Of a stretch of DNA of 64,000 nt, positions 8,608 to 17,589 are shown piece after piece. The DNA lies in contig NZ_JACXAF010000027.1 in the NCBI RefSeq assembly GCF_014773395.1, positions 1 through 64,000 of the forward strand, given 5' to 3'. The position numbers were made by a program, and so were the translations under genes. Origin of the DNA: Neiella litorisoli. Lineage in GTDB: Bacteria; Pseudomonadota; Gammaproteobacteria; Enterobacterales; Neiellaceae. Every line of letters starts with the position of its first letter. Within the stretch, counting starts at the first letter, position 1. Below the pieces are notes generated by a model that was given only the letters and a program-made list of their open reading frames with translations, searched no databases and had not been told where the DNA came from.

Positions 8608-11148
8608 TCATAGCTTTTGAAGTAGGGCGCGGACTGACTCCGCATCAGGTTGTTGTAATACTTGTTCTGCTAGTGCTTGGCATTGAGCCAATGAGCAATT
8701 TCGGACCAGCTCTTTCACTTCCGGAATGGCTGGCACACTGCACGATAGCTCGGTGACGCCGAGCCCGATTAGCACTGGCACGGCGAGTAAATCACTGGCG
8801 GCACCGCCACAAACGCCAACCCACTTGCCATGCTTATTAGCACCATCGACGGTCATTTTGATGAGTCGCAGTACCGCTGGATCGAGCGCGTCGACTTGCC
8901 AGCCTAATTTGGGATGGCCGCGGTCCATGGCCAGCGCATACTGGGTCAAGTCATTGGTGCCAACTGAAAAGAAGTCTGCTTCGGCAGCGAAATGTTCTGA
9001 CAACACTGCGGTTGATGGCACTTCCACCATGATGCCGACTTCAACCCCAGACACGCCAAGATCCGCTGCTTCTTGCTGAACCAGTTGTTTGGCTGCTTTA
9101 AGCTCAGGCAATGTGGCAATCATTGGGAACATGATTTTCAGCTTGGCATGGCCGTGGGCTCGTAAGATTGCGCGCACTTGACGTTTGAGAATCGAAGGGC
9201 GGTTGAGGCCGATGCGGATACCGCGCTCGCCCAAAAATGGATTTTCCTCGCTGGGCATTGGCAAGTAAGGCAGGGGCTTGTCGCCGCCAACATCGAGAGT
9301 TCTGACAATCAATGGCTTGTCGGAGCCGAGCGCGTCGGCGATCTCGGTGTAAACCTGCGCCTGCTGATCCTCATTAGGTTCGGTGGCCTGATCGAGATAA
9401 AGGAATTCGCTACGTAGCAGGCCTACGCCCTCGGCACCATGTTTACATGCTTCAATGGCATCTTTAACGTTGCCAATGTTGGCAACCACCTCAATCGCCA
9501 CGCCATCGGATGTGACGGCTGGTTGATGGGCTTTTTGCTGTGCTTGCTCCGCTAATTCCCGCTGTTGCTGTTGTTTCTGGCGTAGCTGTTCGATTTGTTC
9601 ATCGGTCGCGGCAATATTTAGCGTACCCGCATCACCGTCAAGCACGACCTGCAAGCCTTGTTGCAATGCCAATACTTGTGGATCAACACCCGCCAACGCA
9701 GGCAGATTCATTGAACGGGCTAAAATGGCTGCGTGAGAGGTAGCGCCGCCGAGTGTGGTGACAAAGCCGATGACTTTACTGCGGTCTAAATTGGCGGTGT
9801 CCGACGGGGTTAAATCTTCGGCAACAATAATGGTTTGTTCGGCGAGTGTAGTGGCCTCATCATCAATGCCGAGTAACAGTTTGAGGATGCGGGTGCAGAC
9901 ATCTTCCAAATCGGCGACCCGGCCTGCGATGACATCACTATCCACGGCGCGAAGCACTTTAATTTGTTCTTGTACCGCTTGGTTCCAGCTGTATGGCGCT
10001 GACTTACCTTCTTTAATCAGCTTTTTGGCTTGTTGGAAAATGGCCGGATCTTCAAGCAGTTCTTGGTGAGCGGCAAAAATTTCCGCATTGCTAACATTGC
10101 CGTCGGCTTGAAGTTTGGCTTGCAGTGTTTTGAGATCGGCTTTCGCACGTTCGATTGCATCGGTCAGGGCATTGCGCTCGGCGTTGGCATCGCTGGCCAG
10201 TTCTTCATAGCTTAACTGCTGATGTTCGAGTTGATGGACGTTGCCGATGGCAATGCCTGGCGAGGCGGCAATGCCCAGTAAGATGTTTGGATCGGAGCTG
10301 ACTTTTGCCAGCAGCGAGACTTCTTCTTCAATCTCGATGGGTTGAGTCGCCGGCTCGACGGCGGTTGAGACATCTTCACCTAAGCCATCACAAATGGCCA
10401 CGGTCAGGGCGTCAACGGCCTCATCGGCATCGCGTCCTTTGGCAACAATTCGGACTTGTTCAGCGAGTTTGACGTTTAAGCCCATTAATGCCACGACTGA
10501 CTTGGCGTCGGCAAACTGGCCATCGCGCTCTAGTTTAATGCGCGACTGAAACATCTTGGCTTCTGCTGCTAATGCAGCCGCGGGGCGGGCGTGAATACCG
10601 GTAGGATTGGGAATACTGATCCACTCGGAGCTGCACTCTTTGGTTAGCCCTTGTTGCTCAATGTCGTCAGTATTGGCTGGCGTGCCCAACTCGAGCGTCA
10701 TCAAGGTGTCGCGATTGGCGACAACATTGCCCGAGGTGAACTGATAACGGCTGACTTGGTCGCCGTTGGTAATAATGATTTCGGTCATCAAGCTGCGCGC
10801 CGCGAGGGCGATTTTATCCGCATCAAAATCGATCAGCGGTTGCCCTTGTTCGACCAAGTCGCCTTCGGCAACCAGCGGCGTGAAACCGTCGCCTTTGAGC
10901 ATGACGGTATCAAGGCCGATGTGCATGAGCACTTCAATACCCTGCTCTGACTCTAAGGTGATTGCATGTTGGGACGGATGCATTTGAATGATTTTGCCCT
11001 TGCACGGGGCTAATAAATGCTCGCTGGTTGGATCAATGGAAATGCCTTCGCCAACCATTTTTTGAGCGAAGACTGGATCGGGAACTTGATCGAGGGGAAT
11101 AACGACCCCACTGACGGGGGCTTTCAATTCAAGACGTTGCTCTGACAT
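8608..11148 (-). CDS. Fused PTS phosphotransferase EIIA(Glc)-HPr-EI (copy 1)
   Basis: 846 aa. Carries phosphate from PEP to the partner EIICB. Domain order: EIIA of Crr type (~1-150, with His61 in QHAITLES and phospho-His76 in MHIGLDTV), HPr (~173-260, His186 in GIHARPAA), and enzyme I (~290-846, His472 in GGATSHAAILARS; PEP-site GTNDLTQYALAMDRGHP; catalytic Cys in VGVCGGAASD). This is the NagF-like architecture, which bypasses the general EI/HPr. ATG 11148 follows GGAAG. Lies between the two PtsG-like genes, directly before copy 1, and is preceded by a terminator, so it probably has its own promoter in 11149-11217. Confidence 0.95.
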   Translation of the reverse strand: MSEQRLELKAPVSGVVIPLDQVPDPVFAQKMVGEGISIDPTSEHLLAPCKGKIIQMHPSQHAITLESEQGIEVLMHIGLDTVMLKGDGFTPLVAEGDLVEQGQPLIDFDADKIALAARSLMTEIIITNGDQVSRYQFTSGNVVANRDTLMTLELGTPANTDDIEQQGLTKECSSEWISIPNPTGIHARPAAALAAEAKMFQSRIKLERDGQFADAKSVVALMGLNVKLAEQVRIVAKGRDADEAVDALTVAICDGLGEDVSTAVEPATQPIEIEEEVSLLAKVSSDPNILLGIAASPGIAIGNVHQLEHQQLSYEELASDANAERNALTDAIERAKADLKTLQAKLQADGNVSNAEIFAAHQELLEDPAIFQQAKKLIKEGKSAPYSWNQAVQEQIKVLRAVDSDVIAGRVADLEDVCTRILKLLLGIDDEATTLAEQTIIVAEDLTPSDTANLDRSKVIGFVTTLGGATSHAAILARSMNLPALAGVDPQVLALQQGLQVVLDGDAGTLNIAATDEQIEQLRQKQQQQRELAEQAQQKAHQPAVTSDGVAIEVVANIGNVKDAIEACKHGAEGVGLLRSEFLYLDQATEPNEDQQAQVYTEIADALGSDKPLIVRTLDVGGDKPLPYLPMPSEENPFLGERGIRIGLNRPSILKRQVRAILRAHGHAKLKIMFPMIATLPELKAAKQLVQQEAADLGVSGVEVGIMVEVPSTAVLSEHFAAEADFFSVGTNDLTQYALAMDRGHPKLGWQVDALDPAVLRLIKMTVDGANKHGKWVGVCGGAASDLLAVPVLIGLGVTELSCSVPAIPEVKELVRNCSLAQCQALAEQVLQQPDAESVRALLQKL

Positions 11149-11216
11149 TGGAACGCTTCCATGGCTTCAGGTAGCTAAACTATAGTTCAGCCGCGGTGAT
11201 CCGAAAGCGCGAAAAG

Positions 11217-11243
11217 TAAAAAGCCGTCACAAAGACGGCTTTT
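11217..11243. terminator. Intrinsic terminator between the two PTS modules
   Basis: Stem AAAAGCCGTC / GACGGCTTTT with loop ACAAA. A-rich and T-rich flanks allow termination in both directions. It separates copy 2 (upstream on the minus strand) from copy 1. Confidence 0.85.
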
Positions 11244-11271
11244 AATTTTTACATTTTCAACAAATGGTTAG

Positions 11272-11499
11272 CTAATTGCTCAATTGCTGGTTCAGCTCAC
11301 TTGCCCAAGGGCTGGCATCTTCATTCAGTAATAAGTGAACCACCTTAGATTGCGGCTCCATCACTGCGTTGACACAGGCCAATTCTGTCAGTTGCTGGAT
11401 TGCTAATTGCTCTTTTTGTTGGAGCGTAAACCGCAGCCGGTTGGTGGCACATGCCATTACCGTCACTATATTGTCACGACCGCCGAGTTGGCTAATCAT
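11272..11499 (-). CDS. Second EIIB-like domain, in the -1 frame relative to ptsG copy 2
   Basis: The only ATG (11499) gives 75 aa, but the frame stays open upstream to 11595, adding a Pro/Ala linker and the first EIIB helix (NQQDIDAMISQLGG). The domain has the phospho-Cys motif VMACATNRLRF and matches the extra C-terminal domain of copy 1. It is most simply the C-terminus of the PtsG-like protein in 11583-13058, reached by a -1 shift at 11595-11601 (107 extra residues). Alternatives are a separate gene started at 11499 with weak AGGA 10 bases upstream, or a frameshift mutation. A perfect 10-bp hairpin (CTGAGCCTGA / TCAGGCTCAG) lies in the linker at 11524-11547. Confidence 0.65.
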   Translation of the reverse strand: MISQLGGRDNIVTVMACATNRLRFTLQQKEQLAIQQLTELACVNAVMEPQSKVVHLLLNEDASPWASELNQQLSN

Positions 11500-11582
11500 C
11501 GCATCGATGTCCTGCTGGTTGACTGAGCCTGAAATGTCAGGCTCAGCGACTGGGCTGGCATCGGCCTTGGTAGGCTGCGTGA

Positions 11583-13058
11583 TTAGCCTTGGTGCTTTTT
11601 TAAATAAAGCTCCATATCGGTTTTCAGGTTATCTGACTGAGTACCGAAGATCGCTTGCATACCATTACCCACTTGCACCACTCCGGCGGCGCCGAGGGCT
11701 TTGAGTTTGGCTTGATCAACCGCATCTTTGTCAACCACGCCAACCCGCAAACGAGTGATACATGCATCCAGACTTTCAATGTTGCCCGCGCCACCGAATG
11801 CGGCAACTAGCTCGGCTGCCATTTCATCTTCACCAGCAGCGGATGAACTTGCCTGCAATTCTGATTCATCTTCACGGCCTGGCGTTTTCAAATCGAACTT
11901 GGTGATGACAAAGCGGAATACGCTGTAGTAAATCGCTGCGTAAATCAGGCCAATAACTGGGAACAGCAAGAAGTTCTCGGAATTGCCCGAGAGCACCACA
12001 AAGTCAATTAAGCCGTGGGAAAATGAAGTGCCATGAACCATACCCAAGGTGTTGGTGACGACAAATGCAGAACCGGCTAGTAGAGCATGAATACCGTAAA
12101 GCACTGGTGCAACGAACAGGAAGGCAAACTCAATCGGTTCGGTAATACCCGTCAGGAACGAAGTCAATGCAGCAGACATCATGATGCCGCCGACTTTGGC
12201 GCGGTGCTCTGGTTTGGCACAGTGCCAAATCGCAATGGCAGCGGCTGGCAAACCATACATCTTAAACATGTAGCCGCCCGCTAACTGGCCAAAGTGATTG
12301 GTTGCGGCCTGACGAGTGGCTGCATCGGCTTCAAGGTAGCAGGTCAAGACACCGGTGCGGGCTTCTCCTGCGAGGTTGGTACAGGAGCCCGCTTCAAAGA
12401 AGAACGGCACGTTCCACACGTGGTGCAAGCCGAATGGGATCAGCGCACGTTCAACGATACCGTAAATACCAAACGCAGTTGCTGGACTTTGCTCGGCTGC
12501 CCAGTGCGAGAAAGCATCGATCAAGCCGCCAATTGGAGGCCAGATGAAGACCAAAGCAATACCCATCACAATGGCCGCGAAAGCGGTGATGATTGGTACC
12601 GCGCGCTTACCGGCAAAGAAGCCCAAGTAGGCAGGCAGTTGAATACGGAAGAAGCGGTTGAATACTGCCGCCGCCACCGCGCCGATCAGAATGCCGCCGA
12701 ACACGCCGGTTTCGATTGATTCAATGCCCATGATGAGTTTGGTTTCAACGCCCATGGCATTGGCAACCACGCCCATGGTGGCGAGCATTACTGCATAGCC
12801 GACCGTTGCGGCGAGTGCCGAAACGCCGTCATTTTCGGTAAAGCCGAGGGCCACACCAATGGCGAAAATCAGTGCCAGATTACCAAAAATAGCGCCACCA
12901 GAGGCCGCCATTACTTGCGAGAGGATATCCGGCAACCAAGAAAAATTGGCCGCACCAATACCCAGAAGTAGACCAGCCACCGGTAATACCGATACTGGCA
13001 ACATGAGAGATTTACCGACCTTTTGCAATGCCGCAAAAAGTCCATTTGCAGAAGCCAT
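11583..13058 (-). CDS. PTS EIICB, PtsG-like (copy 2)
   Basis: 491 aa from ATG 13058, chosen because GAGGTGG lies six bases upstream; the GTG at 13067 is inside that site. EIIC (~1-390) and EIIB (Cys in [11 protein letters not shown]) are nearly identical in layout to copy 1 and strongly PtsG-like. The frame stops (TAA, 11583-11585) four codons after the in-phase sequence TTA AAA AAG, and the second EIIB-like domain follows in the -1 frame. A -1 shift would give 595 aa, close to the 598 aa of copy 1. Lies 51 bp after its EIIA-HPr-EI partner, in the same operon. Confidence 0.93.
   Translation of the reverse strand: MASANGLFAALQKVGKSLMLPVSVLPVAGLLLGIGAANFSWLPDILSQVMAASGGAIFGNLALIFAIGVALGFTENDGVSALAATVGYAVMLATMGVVANAMGVETKLIMGIESIETGVFGGILIGAVAAAVFNRFFRIQLPAYLGFFAGKRAVPIITAFAAIVMGIALVFIWPPIGGLIDAFSHWAAEQSPATAFGIYGIVERALIPFGLHHVWNVPFFFEAGSCTNLAGEARTGVLTCYLEADAATRQAATNHFGQLAGGYMFKMYGLPAAAIAIWHCAKPEHRAKVGGIMMSAALTSFLTGITEPIEFAFLFVAPVLYGIHALLAGSAFVVTNTLGMVHGTSFSHGLIDFVVLSGNSENFLLFPVIGLIYAAIYYSVFRFVITKFDLKTPGREDESELQASSSAAGEDEMAAELVAAFGGAGNIESLDACITRLRVGVVDKDAVDQAKLKALGAAGVVQVGNGMQAIFGTQSDNLKTDMELYLKKHQG
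11595..11601 (-). other. Candidate programmed -1 frameshift site (A_AAA_AAG)
   Basis: Minus-strand heptamer AAAAAAG, in the phase needed for tandem slippage (TTA AAA AAG). A Shine-Dalgarno-like GGAG (complement at 11610-11613) ends 8 bases upstream. A short stem AGGCT / AGCCT begins 5 bases downstream. These are the three kinds of element known from E. coli dnaX. The -1 frame is open for 107 codons and encodes an EIIB-like domain. Confidence 0.6.
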
Positions 13059-13103
13059 AACGACCACCTCAGTTATTATAATGTTGTGTGATTTGTTGTG
13101 TTT

Positions 13104-13120
13104 CGGGGCTTAGCGCCCCG
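13104..13120 (-). other. Hairpin over the stop codon of EIIA-HPr-EI copy 2
   Basis: CGGGGC / GCCCCG with a 5-base loop spans the TAA stop (13110-13112), ahead of the PtsG-like gene. There is no T-tract. It may tune the ratio of the two products or protect a processed end. Confidence 0.4.
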
Positions 13121-15656
13121 GACTTAATTGACGCACAGCCGTTGCAGTACCAGCGCTTAGCGCTTGCTGGGCAAGGGCCTGACACTGACTGAGCGACAAC
13201 TCGCGAATTTGACCTTTGATTGCAGGCAACGCCGGCACACTGACGGATAACTCATCAACACCCAGGCCAATGAGTAACGGCACCGCTTGTGGATCGGAGG
13301 CTAAACCGCCACAGACGCCAACCCATTTGCCCGCTTTGTGAGCACCTTGTACGGTCATTTCAATGAGCTTTAACACGGCTGGATTTAAGCCATCGACTTG
13401 AGCTGCGAGTTTTGGATGACCACGGTCCATTGCCAATGTGTATTGAGTGAGATCGTTGGTGCCAATCGAGAAGAAATCTGCTTCTTGTGCGAATTGCTCA
13501 GCCATGACCGCGGTTGATGGCACTTCGACCATGATGCCCACTTCGTAATTGCTGACGCCTAACTGTTCCGCTTCTTCTTTCACAACTTGCTTGGCGGCGG
13601 ACAATTCTTCCAGTGTGGCGATCATCGGGAACATGATCCGCACAGTACTGTCACTGCCTTGCGCCGCGCGCAAAATAGCGCGGACTTGAGTACGCAAGAT
13701 CGACGGTCGGTTGAGGCCAATACGAATGCCGCGCTCGCCAAGAAATGGATTTTCTTCAGCTGGCATGGGCATGTAATCAAGCGGCTTATCGCCACCGACA
13801 TCCAGTGTTCGGATGATAATCGGACGACCTTTTAGTGCTTTGACGATGGCACCATACTGTTCGGCTTGCTCATCTTCTGAAGGCGCTGTGGCCCGATCAA
13901 GGAACAGGAATTCGCTGCGCAGCAGGCCGACGCCTTCGCCACCTAACTCAACGCTTTTCTCGGCATCTGCCAGTTTGGCGATATTGGCGACTACTTCTAA
14001 CTGGTGGCCATCAGTGGTGGTGGCATGGTCATGGGCGGCTGCCAGATCTTGTTTGTCTTGCTCGGCTTGTTTGGCCTGACGCTGCTCAATGGCACTGATT
14101 TCGTCGTCGGTGACATTAATCCGCAGGTGGCCAGCATCGCCGTCGAGAATCACTTTGCTGCCGTTTGCCAGCTGTTGTGCTCGGTTGTCGATACCGGCAA
14201 CCGCTGGGATCCCCATACCACGGGCAAGGATCGCCGAATGAGAGGACGAGCCGCCTTCGGTGGTGGCGAAACCAACCACTTTGTCAGCATCAAGATTGGC
14301 CGTCATCGATGGGGTTAAATCGCGGGCAATAATAATGGCGTGATCAGGTAATGCCATTGCTTCATCCGCCAGCCCTAATAATTTGCGCAACATGCGATTG
14401 CGAATATCATCCAAATCGCTCACTCGGCCCGCTAGCATGGGGTTGTCGAGCTGTTTTAACACGCCAATCTGGGCTTTAATTGCCTGATTAAAAGCAAAGG
14501 CCGCTGATTTACCGCGATGAATAAAGGTTTCACCCTGCTCAATCAGCTCCGGATCGGCGAGCAATTCCTGATGAGCCTGAAAGATTTCCGCTTTGTCAGC
14601 TTGGCCCTGCTGAGTCATATGCTGCTGAAGCTCGGTTAAGTCCTGTTGCACCGCATCAATCGCAGCGCTCAAGGCACGAATTTCAGCGTCGCTATCAGCG
14701 GCAGTTTCTGGGTAGTCAAAGGTTTGCTCTTGTAACTGAGTCACCACGCCAATGGCCGAGCCCGGAGACGCCGATACGCCCAGCAAGCAATTGTCATCGT
14801 CATGCTTGATTGCCAGTAGCGATTGTTCTTCCGGCAGTGTCTCTGCCGGAGCAGCGGGCGACGCCTGACAATCTTCACCTAAACCTTCTTTAATGGCCTG
14901 ACTGATTGCCTCAATCGCGTGCGCTGCATCGGCTCCTGTGGCACTGAGCTGCACTTGATCACCTTGCTTGGTATTTAGCCCCATGATGGCTACAACGCTG
15001 CGAGCACTGGCCGACTTACCATTGCAGCTAATGGTTACTTTGCTGCTGAATTGCTTGGCAAGAGCGACTAAGTTGGCCGATGGGCGGGCGTGCAAACCAA
15101 CCGGATTGGGTAGCGTAATGAGTTCGCTTTCGGCAGTGGTCTGAGATTGCGGCTGCGTTGTTGCCTCGTCCGCTTGTGCCTCGCTGCCGGCTTGAATAAT
15201 CACATCCTGATTAGCGACGACTTTACCTGCGGCCAAGCTGATGTTGCTAAAGTCGTCGTGGTTGGTGATCAGCACCATAGTGAGCAAGCTGCGCGCTTGT
15301 TGCGCGACTTGATCGGCATCGAATTCAATTAATGGTTGGCCTGCTTTGACTTGCTCGCCTTGGCTGACTCGAGGCGTAAAACCTTCACCTTTGAGCATGA
15401 CGGTATCTAAACCAATATGCATCAGCACCTCGGCACCGGATGCGGTGGTTAGGCTAACCGCGTGGTGAGCAGGGTGTAAGGTTGAAACAGTGCCGTCACA
15501 TGGAGCGAGCAACACTTGCGATGTCGGGTCAATAGCGATTCCGTCGCCAACCATTTTGCCGGCAAATACTGGGTCCGGTACTTGCTCCAGTGGCACCACA
15601 ATGCCGCTCATTGGAGCGATTAAAGAAACGGTCTGCTGTAAGGTGGTCGAAGTCAC
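13110..15656 (-). CDS. Fused PTS phosphotransferase EIIA(Glc)-HPr-EI (copy 2)
   Basis: 848 aa. Starts at GTG 15656 with AGGAG nine bases upstream. Same three-domain order as copy 1: EIIA(Glc) with AHHAVSLTT and LMHIGLDTV; HPr with GLHARPSA; EI with GGSSSHSAILARG, GTNDLTQYTLAMDRGHP and VGVCGGLASD. All phospho-acceptor His residues and the EI Cys are present, so it should be active. First gene of the tandem PTS array. The close match to copy 1, gene for gene, indicates a module duplication followed by divergence, mainly in the linkers. Confidence 0.95.
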   Translation of the reverse strand: MTSTTLQQTVSLIAPMSGIVVPLEQVPDPVFAGKMVGDGIAIDPTSQVLLAPCDGTVSTLHPAHHAVSLTTASGAEVLMHIGLDTVMLKGEGFTPRVSQGEQVKAGQPLIEFDADQVAQQARSLLTMVLITNHDDFSNISLAAGKVVANQDVIIQAGSEAQADEATTQPQSQTTAESELITLPNPVGLHARPSANLVALAKQFSSKVTISCNGKSASARSVVAIMGLNTKQGDQVQLSATGADAAHAIEAISQAIKEGLGEDCQASPAAPAETLPEEQSLLAIKHDDDNCLLGVSASPGSAIGVVTQLQEQTFDYPETAADSDAEIRALSAAIDAVQQDLTELQQHMTQQGQADKAEIFQAHQELLADPELIEQGETFIHRGKSAAFAFNQAIKAQIGVLKQLDNPMLAGRVSDLDDIRNRMLRKLLGLADEAMALPDHAIIIARDLTPSMTANLDADKVVGFATTEGGSSSHSAILARGMGIPAVAGIDNRAQQLANGSKVILDGDAGHLRINVTDDEISAIEQRQAKQAEQDKQDLAAAHDHATTTDGHQLEVVANIAKLADAEKSVELGGEGVGLLRSEFLFLDRATAPSEDEQAEQYGAIVKALKGRPIIIRTLDVGGDKPLDYMPMPAEENPFLGERGIRIGLNRPSILRTQVRAILRAAQGSDSTVRIMFPMIATLEELSAAKQVVKEEAEQLGVSNYEVGIMVEVPSTAVMAEQFAQEADFFSIGTNDLTQYTLAMDRGHPKLAAQVDGLNPAVLKLIEMTVQGAHKAGKWVGVCGGLASDPQAVPLLIGLGVDELSVSVPALPAIKGQIRELSLSQCQALAQQALSAGTATAVRQLSPGR

Positions 15657-16206
15657 GTAATATTTCTCCTGACGACTTGAATGCGGAAAATTCTAGACGG
15701 TAAGACCGCAGAAGAAATCGAATCGACCTGTTCTTTTGCTATATAAAACGGTTGCTTACGTTGTGTTTCTCGCTGTTACATAAAGTTACAGTGGCCCTTT
15801 TCTTCTTCCTCTTATCATAAGCCGCCCTGTTGTTATTTGATGATAATTGGTCAGGCCAATTTATTGTCTTTTGTTGGCTTGCCTTTGCCTGTGTTTTTGA
15901 TTTCCTGTCTTGGTTGTACCCAAATCCATCTTTTTGTTGTCGGCCTCTGTGATGTGATGTAGCTACTGGATGAGTGATTAATTCATGGGTTGATTGTCTG
16001 GTCTTTCGTTATCTTTATGAAAATATTAAATATTATTTTTGTCTCACTACTGGTTAGTTGCTTTTTATTTTAGGTTGACCAAAAAATAATATGACGCAGG
16101 TTTTATTTTTTAAATTGGATTGACCAAATTGTTATGATTTTTTGAGTGTTATTGGTATAACAATGCTGCCAGCACGGATGCTCTCTAACTTGAATAAACG
16201 AAGTGA
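15657..16206. other. Divergent intergenic region between PTS array and solute-binding gene
   Basis: 550 bp, AT-rich, no credible gene. It must carry the promoters of both divergent units. TTGGATTGACCAAA at 16115-16128 and GGTTGACCAAA at 16073-16083 are two similarly oriented copies of a motif also seen at 44419-44470. TTGGTCAGGCCAA lies near 15849. Confidence 0.5.
16073..16128. promoter_or_regulatory. Paired TGGTC-type motif, possible regulator sites
   Basis: Reading on the minus strand, TTTGGTCAATCCAA (16128-16115) and TTTGGTCAACC (16083-16073) are 45 bp apart and 80-130 bp before the solute-binding gene. The same sequence in the opposite orientation occurs twice before the Sco-like gene. 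Which regulator binds is unknown. Confidence 0.3.
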
Positions 16207-17133
16207 ATGACTATGAGTATTCTAAAAACAATCATTGCCGCGGCGGTACTCGCAGGTTCGATGCTGAGCCTACAAGCTCAAGCCGCTACGATTCGTTACA
16301 TTCCTACTGACGTACCAAAAGACAAATATCAGGTGGAGCTGGTTCGCTTCCTCCTGAGCAAGATTGATCACGACTATGAGTTTGTTCCGACGCAAGCCAA
16401 AACAATGGTGATCAGTCGGCAGATCTCCGAAATTATGAGCGGCAACTTGTCGTTCGCCGCCATTTCAACCAACCAGCAGCTTGAACAAGATTTACGTCCG
16501 ATTCGTATTCCAGTACTCAAAGGCATGCTGGGGCACCGAGTGTTTATTATTCGCGATGGTGATCAGCATCGCTTTGCCAATATTCACTCATTGGTTGAAT
16601 TGAAACAGATGATGGCTGGTCAAGGCCGGTTTTGGGGCAGCACCCCGATTTTTGAAAGTGCTGGTATGCCGATGGTAACGCCACCCAAGTATGGCAGTTT
16701 GTTTCATATGCTAGAGGGCGGTCGCTTTGATTATTTTCCCAGAGCGATACACGAGCCCTATTCGGAAGTGGCGAGTCGGCCGGAGTTAAATTTGGCCGTT
16801 GAACCCAACTTGCTGCTGGTTTATCCGTCGGCGACCTATTTGTTTACCGCCAAAAGCAATGAAAAGCTGGCCGCAGACTTGGAGCGAGCATTCAATTTAG
16901 CGATTAACGATGGCAGTTTTGATCAGTGGTTTTACAGTCACCCTTTGATTCATGATGCCCTAAGTAAGGTCCGGATGGCCGAACGCACCATTATTCATAT
17001 GGAAAATCCGACACTGCCGTCTTCAGCGCCAGTCGAACGTAAAGAGCTTTGGTTAGATGTTGACGTTGCCACCAAAACATCGGCCTCCCCCCCAGACCTA
17101 GCTGGTCAACAATTGGTTCGCACTAGCCGATAA
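16207..17133 (+). CDS. Periplasmic solute-binding-like protein (paralogue)
   Basis: 308 aa; ATG 16213 (second codon pair) is an equally possible start. The signal peptide ends SLQAQAATI. It shares with the 601-1482 protein the blocks RIPVLKGMLGHRVFII, GSLFHMLEGGRFDYFPR and the C-terminal WFYSHP / ..RRIFNKYY region, so both belong to one type-2 periplasmic-binding family. There is no transporter next to it. The last ~40 residues (VERKELWLDVDVATKTS) are low-complexity. Ends at a strong terminator, so probably monocistronic. Ligand and role unknown; the TGGTC motifs upstream may control it. Confidence 0.78.
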   Translation: MTMSILKTIIAAAVLAGSMLSLQAQAATIRYIPTDVPKDKYQVELVRFLLSKIDHDYEFVPTQAKTMVISRQISEIMSGNLSFAAISTNQQLEQDLRPIRIPVLKGMLGHRVFIIRDGDQHRFANIHSLVELKQMMAGQGRFWGSTPIFESAGMPMVTPPKYGSLFHMLEGGRFDYFPRAIHEPYSEVASRPELNLAVEPNLLLVYPSATYLFTAKSNEKLAADLERAFNLAINDGSFDQWFYSHPLIHDALSKVRMAERTIIHMENPTLPSSAPVERKELWLDVDVATKTSASPPDLAGQQLVRTSR

Positions 17134-17141
17134 CTATGTGT

Positions 17142-17181
17142 GCTGCGGACTCAACCCCCGATAGAGTCCGCAGCTTTTTTT
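17142..17181 (+). terminator. Intrinsic terminator
   Basis: Perfect 11-bp stem GCTGCGGACTC / GAGTCCGCAGC (17142-17152 and 17164-17174) followed by T7. Confidence 0.92.
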
Positions 17182-17194
17182 CTTGTCGTAACGA

Positions 17195-17413
17195 CTATTT
17201 TGACTCCAGTGCTTTGACTGCATTGAGTAGCGCTTCGCACTTTTTCAATTCATATTCATCGTCGGCATCATCGACGCACTCTTTGTACTCTTGCAGGGTT
17301 TTGGTTTTTTCTTCGGTGAACTCGGCATTGGCCTCATTCATTTGATCTTGCGACGAGCTACAGCCCGCCATCAGTGCGGCAAATGCCATCATCATCAGTA
17401 GTTTTAGCTTCAT
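17195..17413 (-). CDS. Small lipoprotein
   Basis: 72 aa. Signal peptide MKLKLLMMMAFAALMAGC carries a lipobox (LMAG-C18), so lipidation at Cys18 is expected. The mature part is short, acidic and helical (AEFTEEKTKTLQEYKECVDDADDEYE), with two further Cys. Function unknown. Convergent with the solute-binding gene, sharing the terminator zone. Confidence 0.72.
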   Translation of the reverse strand: MKLKLLMMMAFAALMAGCSSSQDQMNEANAEFTEEKTKTLQEYKECVDDADDEYELKKCEALLNAVKALESK

Positions 17414-17589
17414 ATCTGCGTCCTTCGGTTGGTATTGATTTCAGTGTAGTGGTTATTTGCGCATCGTGGCTGCCAAAATCAGATCCCCACAGCCGCTGCC
17501 GATTTGTGACCCAGCGCCGTTAACCACTGATGATAGTTGCAGCCGGTGAAAGCCTGAACATACTCTGGGCTAGCGAACGGGGAGGGGCG

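Noticed and set aside
12294-12719. 141-aa plus-strand ORF antisense to PtsG-like copy 2
   Set aside because: Shadow frame produced by the conserved EIIC coding sequence; no independent features.
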